Notes under the pieces: model-generated
Told to the model about the DNA's origin: nothing
Database searches by the model: none
The model's input: the letters and a program-made list of their open reading frames with translations, nothing else
Assembly (NCBI GenBank): GCA_938016625.1
Contig: CALILB010000300.1
Span: 1-9,726 of the forward strand
Length of the DNA: 9,726 bases
Direction: 5' to 3'
From: an uncultured bacterium
GTDB taxonomy: Bacteria > Acidobacteriota > Thermoanaerobaculia > Multivoradales > JAHEKO01
Made by a program: the position numbers and the translations under genes
Shown here: positions 6,109 through 9,726 of the stretch, one piece after another
Numbering within the stretch: the first letter of the stretch is position 1
Layout of the letters: every line of letters begins with the position of its first letter

Positions 6109-6166
6109 TCATCGCCAAAATGACCACCTCAGCGGTCAAAAACACCTACTCATCGCCAAATTGACA
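6109..6166 (-). mobile_element. Possible IS21-type terminal relic (two subterminal direct repeats)
   Basis: TCATCGCCAAAATGAC (6109-6124) and TCATCGCCAAATTGAC (6150-6165) are 16-bp direct repeats with one mismatch, 41 bp apart. A third, weaker GGTCAAAAA lies between them. Read on the minus strand the outer copy begins TGTCAATTTGGCGA. That fits the TG...CA termini and multiple subterminal repeats known for IS21-family elements. No istA or istB remains; the adjacent gene is intact dinB. It may be a solo end left by a deletion, or a pair of protein-binding sites. The rest of the 6066-6313 spacer holds no coding signal. Confidence 0.35.
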
Positions 6167-6255
6167 ACTGGAAGCCGCCAAACGGAGAAGCTCGTGGGGA
6201 GCGCGGAATCTCCGGCGCGGGGCCAAGCGGCTTGAAGAGGATCAGCCTTCTGCCA

Positions 6256-6272
6256 GAGCCGCTTCTCGGCTC
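6256..6272. promoter_or_regulatory. Inverted repeat over the kinase promoter, possible operator
   Basis: GAGCCG and CGGCTC form a perfect 6-bp inverted repeat around a 5-base centre. It covers the place where a -35 would stand for the -10 at 6283-6288. This position suits an activator or repressor site, but a chance palindrome is possible in such GC-rich DNA. Confidence 0.3.
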
Positions 6273-6279
6273 CATCGCC

Positions 6280-6288
6280 TGGTACGAT
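6280..6288 (+). promoter_or_regulatory. Extended -10 promoter of the kinase gene
   Basis: TGGTACGAT is an extended -10 (TG, one base, TACGAT). No good -35 accompanies it. It leaves a predicted leader of about 19 nt before the ATG at 6314, unlike the four leaderless genes nearby, with only a weak GGGG (6302-6305) as a ribosome binding site. Confidence 0.4.
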
Positions 6289-6313
6289 GGGGTGAGCCTC
6301 CGGGGTCCGCATC

Positions 6314-8977
6314 ATGATCGGTCAGACAATCCGCCATTACCGGATTATGGAGAAGCTCGGCGCGGGCGGGATGGGTGAGGTGTATCTCGCCGAAGATACC
6401 AAGCTCAAGCGCCAGGTCGCTCTCAAGCTGCTGCCGACCGACATGGCCGGCAGTCAAGATCGGTTGGAACGCTTCCAGCGAGAGGCGGAGACCCTGGCGG
6501 CGCTAGATCACCCCAACATCGTCACCATCTACTCGGTCGAGGAGGACCAAGGGGTCCGCTTTCTCACCATGCAGCTGGTCGAGGGCAAGCGTCTCTCCGA
6601 GCTGATCCCAAATGGTGGGATGCCAGTACAACGAATCTTCGACATCGGCATCCCCCTGGCCGATGCGTTGGCCGCGGCCCACGAACAGGGTGTGATTCAT
6701 CGGGATTTGAAACCCGGCAACATCATGGTCACCGATCGAGGACAGGTCAAGGTGCTCGATTTCGGTCTCGCCAAGCTGCTTCCCGAGGTCGCCCCGCCCC
6801 GAGACACCGAGCTGGCAACCGAGCCTCTCACCGCCGAAGGGCGCCTGGTGGGGACGATGCCCTACATGTCTCCAGAGCAGCTCGAAGGGCGGGATCTCGA
6901 TGCCCGATCGGACATCTTCTCTCTGGGAGTGCTGCTCTGGGAGATGGCCACGGGTGCCAGGCCGTTCCAAGGCGACACCTCGGTGTCGTTGATCTCCTCC
7001 ATCGTCAGAGACAGGCCAGCGCCGGTGGACAGGCTGAGGCAGGAGCTCCCTCACCACCTGGGTCGGGTCATCGGCCACTGCTTGGAGAAGGATACCGAGC
7101 AGAGATACCAGTCGGTCAAGGATGTGCGCAACGAGCTTGCGGCATTGAGCAAGGAGATCGAGTCGGGAGACGTGCAACCAAGCAGTGCTGCCATGGCGAC
7201 TGTCCAGCATCCTCGTCGGCGATGGTGGCCCGTGGCAGCTGGAGTCTGGGTGGTGCTGGTTGTCTTGGCTGCGCTTTGGCTCGGCCGACTGCGGGCCCCA
7301 CCATTGCCAGTTGCGGAAACTCCAGCCCAGCGTCCCATGATCGTAGTGCTTCCCTTCGAGAATCTGGGGCCTGCCGAGGACGAGTACTTCGCCGACGGCA
7401 TGACGGAGGAGATCACCAGCCGACTGGCTGCGGTCACCGGCCTGGGTGTGATCTCCCGCACCTCGGCAATGCAGTACAAGGAGGATCGCCCTCCGATGAA
7501 GCAGATCGGAGAAGAGCTGGGCGTGGATTACGTGTTGGAAGGGACGGTGCGCTGGGCCAAGGGGACCGAAGGCCCGGACCGAGTACGAATCACACCTCAG
7601 CTTATCCGGGTGGAAGATGACAGCCATCTGTGGGCGGACTCCTTTGATCGGGTCATCGAGGATGTGTTCGAGATCCAGTCCGACATCGCCTCCAGGGTGG
7701 TCGAGCGGCTGGGCATCGATTTGCTGTTGGCGGACCAGAAGGAGCTCGGGAGGAGGCCAACCGAGAACCTTGCTGCCTATCAGACCTATCTGCGCGGGCT
7801 CTACTTTTCGGCTCGACCGGGTTCGGAAGAGAATCTGCACCTGGCTCTCACCCACCTCGAGCGGGCCGTCGAGCTCGATCCGCGCTTCGCACTTGCTTTC
7901 TCCGAGCTGTCCAAAGTCCATTCTTATCTGATCCACTTCGGGCTCGATCCCTCGGTCGAGCGGAAAGAAATGGCAAAGCGGGCGGCAGAGAGGGCCCTGG
8001 CGCTGGAGCCGGAATCGCCCCTGGTGCGCCTCGACACGGGAAGCCACTACTACCTGGCCGACAAAAATTACAGTCGGGCGCTCGAAGAGCTGAGTCTTGC
8101 TGAGAGAGGCCTCCCGGAGGAGCCGCAGATCTTGTTCCTGAAGGCTCTCATCTTCCGACGCCAAGGCCGTTGGATGGAGGCGCTGGCTCAGCTGAGAAAA
8201 GCGGTACAGCTCAATCCTCGAGACCCCCGTCTGCCCATGGAGCTGGGTGTCACCCACTGGCACCTTCGGCAGTACGAGGAAGCTGAGCGCGGTTTCGAAG
8301 AGGCGATCACTCTGGAGCCCGACCAAATCTACGCTATCTACCTAAAGGTCTGGATGCTTTGGTCGCAAGGCAAGATCGGAGGGGCGCGAGCGGACCTCGA
8401 GGGGATGCCACCCACCGATGAGCAACGCGTTCTTTGGACCTGGGTCTGGCAGCAGATCTACGAAGGAGAGTACCGAGCGGCCATTGATCGGCTCGATGCC
8501 CCCCCGGGTGGTTGGATTCGAATCGCAAGATACGCAATGCCAAAGGACCTGCTCAAGGGCTTAGCCTATTCCTTGATGGAAGAGCTCGAGCTGGCGCGTG
8601 GGTCCTTCGAGTCGGCTCGAGAGCTACTCGAAGCCGAAGTGTGGAGATCCCCCGAGGATCACCGCCTGCATAGCGCACTGGGCATCACCTACGCCTTCCT
8701 GGATCTCACGGACGAGGCGATTCGGGAGGGAAAGCGAGCGACAGAGCTCTATCCCCTCTCGAAGGACGCTTTCTACGGGCTCATACCGCAGGAGGACTTG
8801 GCTTTCATCTACACGACGCTCGGAGAGCACGAGGCGGCTCTGGAGCTGATCGAATCGTTGCTTTCAGTCCCTTCTCGGATATCGACGCCTTTTCTCGAGC
8901 TCGACCCACGGTGGACACCCCTTCGGGATCACCCGCGGTTTCAGCAGCTGTTGGAGAAGTATAGAGAGGTGGGCTAG
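6314..8977 (+). CDS. Transmembrane Ser/Thr kinase with TolB/FlgO-like domain and TPR tail
   Basis: The 887-residue protein starts with a PknB-type kinase domain (about residues 9-275). It shows glycine loop GAGGMG (16-21), K37, E56, catalytic HRDLKPGN (128-135), DFG (148-150) and SPE in place of APE (185-187), so it should be active. A basic RRRWW precedes one membrane segment at about 303-325. Residues 339-470 (MIVVLPFENLGPAEDEYFAD onward) form the TolB/FlgO-like domain often fused to bacterial cyclases and kinases. From about 480 the chain is TPR helices, with clear AVELDPR and AVQLNPRDPR motifs, closing on LDPRWTPLRDHPRFQQLLEK. The kinase is inferred to lie in the cytoplasm and the TPR part outside the inner membrane, possibly sensing or docking a partner; the ligand is unknown. 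The ATG at 6314 is the first in frame, after an in-frame TGA at 6293. It has no cognate phosphatase beside it. Confidence 0.93.
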   Translation: MIGQTIRHYRIMEKLGAGGMGEVYLAEDTKLKRQVALKLLPTDMAGSQDRLERFQREAETLAALDHPNIVTIYSVEEDQGVRFLTMQLVEGKRLSELIPNGGMPVQRIFDIGIPLADALAAAHEQGVIHRDLKPGNIMVTDRGQVKVLDFGLAKLLPEVAPPRDTELATEPLTAEGRLVGTMPYMSPEQLEGRDLDARSDIFSLGVLLWEMATGARPFQGDTSVSLISSIVRDRPAPVDRLRQELPHHLGRVIGHCLEKDTEQRYQSVKDVRNELAALSKEIESGDVQPSSAAMATVQHPRRRWWPVAAGVWVVLVVLAALWLGRLRAPPLPVAETPAQRPMIVVLPFENLGPAEDEYFADGMTEEITSRLAAVTGLGVISRTSAMQYKEDRPPMKQIGEELGVDYVLEGTVRWAKGTEGPDRVRITPQLIRVEDDSHLWADSFDRVIEDVFEIQSDIASRVVERLGIDLLLADQKELGRRPTENLAAYQTYLRGLYFSARPGSEENLHLALTHLERAVELDPRFALAFSELSKVHSYLIHFGLDPSVERKEMAKRAAERALALEPESPLVRLDTGSHYYLADKNYSRALEELSLAERGLPEEPQILFLKALIFRRQGRWMEALAQLRKAVQLNPRDPRLPMELGVTHWHLRQYEEAERGFEEAITLEPDQIYAIYLKVWMLWSQGKIGGARADLEGMPPTDEQRVLWTWVWQQIYEGEYRAAIDRLDAPPGGWIRIARYAMPKDLLKGLAYSLMEELELARGSFESARELLEAEVWRSPEDHRLHSALGITYAFLDLTDEAIREGKRATELYPLSKDAFYGLIPQEDLAFIYTTLGEHEAALELIESLLSVPSRISTPFLELDPRWTPLRDHPRFQQLLEKYREVG

Positions 8978-8978
8978 G

Positions 8979-9019
8979 AGGCCGGCCGCTTCGAGGGCGG
9001 GGACAAGCCCCGCCTCTAC
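8979..9019 (-). repeat. Dispersed copy of the stop-codon-anchored hairpin repeat
   Basis: Read on the minus strand, 9019-8995 matches 2777-2801 with a single mismatch in 25 bases, starting at GTAG. After a 1-base instead of 5-base joint it continues into the same CGAAGCGGCCGG that begins the 25-bp tandem units. It is thus a single-ended copy of the element at 2777-2934, placed between the convergent kinase and fumarase genes. Its GTAG supplies the fumarase stop codon. Confidence 0.75.
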
Positions 9020-9024
9020 TTTTT
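8996..9024 (+). terminator. Terminator of the kinase gene, formed by the repeat hairpin
   Basis: GGCGGGG and CCCCGCC form a 7-bp stem with a 5-base loop (8996-9014), and five T follow at 9020-9024 after a 5-base gap. This is an acceptable intrinsic terminator for the plus-strand kinase. On the minus strand the hairpin lies directly after the fumarase stop but lacks a U-tract. Confidence 0.55.
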
Positions 9025-9726
9025 GAGCCCGCCCTCGGTCTGGGAGCGGGGGTCGAGGACCTTGTCGAGCTCGTCGGGTGGCAGGACCTTCTTTTCGGTC
9101 GCCAGCTCGCGCACGGTGCGCCCGGTCTCGAAGGCCTCCTTGGCCAGGGCGGCCGCCTCGTCGTAGCCGATCTTGGGGGCGAGAGCGGTGACCATGGCCA
9201 ACGACTTCTCCACCATCTCGCGACAGCGCTCACGGTCGGGCTCGAGCCCGGCCACACATTTGTCGGCCAGCATCTGGGAGGCCTGGGCCAGGATCTCGAT
9301 CGACTGGAGCAGGTTGTAGGCGATGACCGGCATCATGACGTTGAGCTCGAAGTTACCGGCCATCCCGCCCAGGCTGATGGTGAAGTCGTTGCCCATCACC
9401 TGGGCCGAGACCATCAGCACCGATTCCGGGATCACAGGGTTGACCTTGCCCGGCATGATCGAGCTGCCGGGTTGGAGACTTGGCAGGATGATCTCACCCA
9501 ACCCACAGCGGGGACCGGAGCCGAGCCAGCGGATGTCGTTGGCGATCTTGGTCAGCGACACCGCCACCGTCTTGAGCGCTCCCGACATCTCCACCGCGGC
9601 GTCTTTGGACGCCAGCGCCTCGAAACGGTTGGGTGCCGGCTTGAACGGGTGGCCGGTGCGCTCGGCGAGCTGGGCGATCACCCGGTCGGCAAACTCGGGG
9701 TGGGCGTTGAGCCCGGTGCCGACGGC
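9016..9726 (-). CDS. fumC: Class II fumarate hydratase, C-terminal half; start beyond the window
   Basis: The visible 236 residues run from AVGTGLNAHPEFADRVIAQL to the TAG at 9016-9018; the N-terminal half lies off the right edge. Class II fumarase interconverts fumarate and malate in the TCA cycle as a cytoplasmic homotetramer without a metal centre. The superfamily signature GSSIMPGKVNP is present and supplies the catalytic serine loop. Other family blocks are KIANDIRWLGSGPRCGLGEI, GNFELNVMMPVIAYNLLQSI and the C-terminal LAPKIGYDEAAALAKEA region. The KIANDIRW..SGPRCGLGEI block matches FumC-type enzymes; aspartase, which shares the signature, is the main alternative and cannot be fully excluded from half a protein. 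The last residues (DPRSQTEGGLKK) form a short polar tail. The stop codon is the edge of a repeat hairpin. Confidence 0.9.
   Translation of the reverse strand, partial: AVGTGLNAHPEFADRVIAQLAERTGHPFKPAPNRFEALASKDAAVEMSGALKTVAVSLTKIANDIRWLGSGPRCGLGEIILPSLQPGSSIMPGKVNPVIPESVLMVSAQVMGNDFTISLGGMAGNFELNVMMPVIAYNLLQSIEILAQASQMLADKCVAGLEPDRERCREMVEKSLAMVTALAPKIGYDEAAALAKEAFETGRTVRELATEKKVLPPDELDKVLDPRSQTEGGLKK

Noticed and set aside
6503..8326. 607-residue minus-strand open frame inside the kinase gene
   Set aside because: Long, but antisense to kinase, membrane and TPR motifs that are all in frame on the plus strand. Its translation shows no domain.
1..9726. Defence system, secondary-metabolite cluster or other novel multigene system
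   Set aside because: All large genes belong to known families in ordinary arrangements. The only unknown protein stands alone and has no defence-like domain or partner.

Overview
The window reads as ordinary chromosomal sequence from a GC-rich, Gram-negative-type bacterium, most likely an acidobacterium. This is inferred from the gene families and is not a database result. The strongest clue is the 887-residue Ser/Thr kinase. Its opening (MIGQTIRHYRIMEKLGAGGM), TolB/FlgO-like middle domain, TPR tail and closing DPRW..LRDHPRF motif are a layout multiplied many times in Acidobacteriota. No phage, plasmid or CRISPR genes, rRNA, tRNA or complete insertion sequence were found.

Layout. Positions 1-2219 (minus strand) hold a three-gene operon for a Gld-type ABC exporter: ATPase (1236-2219), ABC-2 permease (499-1239) and a GldG-like auxiliary protein that runs off the left edge (1-494). 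The genes overlap or nearly touch, and each has a strong Shine-Dalgarno. A 249-bp spacer leads to a small charged protein of unknown function on the plus strand (2469-2780). It converges on a two-RCK potassium channel (2931-4562, minus). The 150 bp between them is filled by a repeat element. The channel is divergent from an Hsp15/HslR-like S4 RNA-binding protein (4623-5000, plus), whose 3' end overlaps the convergent DNA polymerase IV gene dinB (4989-6065, minus) by 12 bp. After a 248-bp spacer with a possible IS21-type terminal relic comes the kinase (6314-8977, plus). It converges on a class II fumarase gene (9016 to the right edge, minus), with a hairpin repeat between the two.

Two patterns cut across the genes. 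First, four unrelated genes (small protein, channel, hslR, dinB) lack a Shine-Dalgarno and have a TANNNT-like -10 hexamer ending 6 or 7 nt before the start codon. That is the geometry of leaderless mRNAs; the ABC operon instead uses classical ribosome binding sites. Second, three genes (small protein, channel, fumarase) end in a TAG that forms the edge of the same GC-rich hairpin repeat. Copies of this hairpin show paired compensatory changes, and a 25-bp tandem repeat joins two of them. This stop-codon-anchored palindromic element is the most unusual feature here.

The genes do not form one pathway. They look like housekeeping and signalling functions: export, K+ flux, ribosome rescue, translesion synthesis, a transmembrane kinase and a TCA-cycle enzyme.
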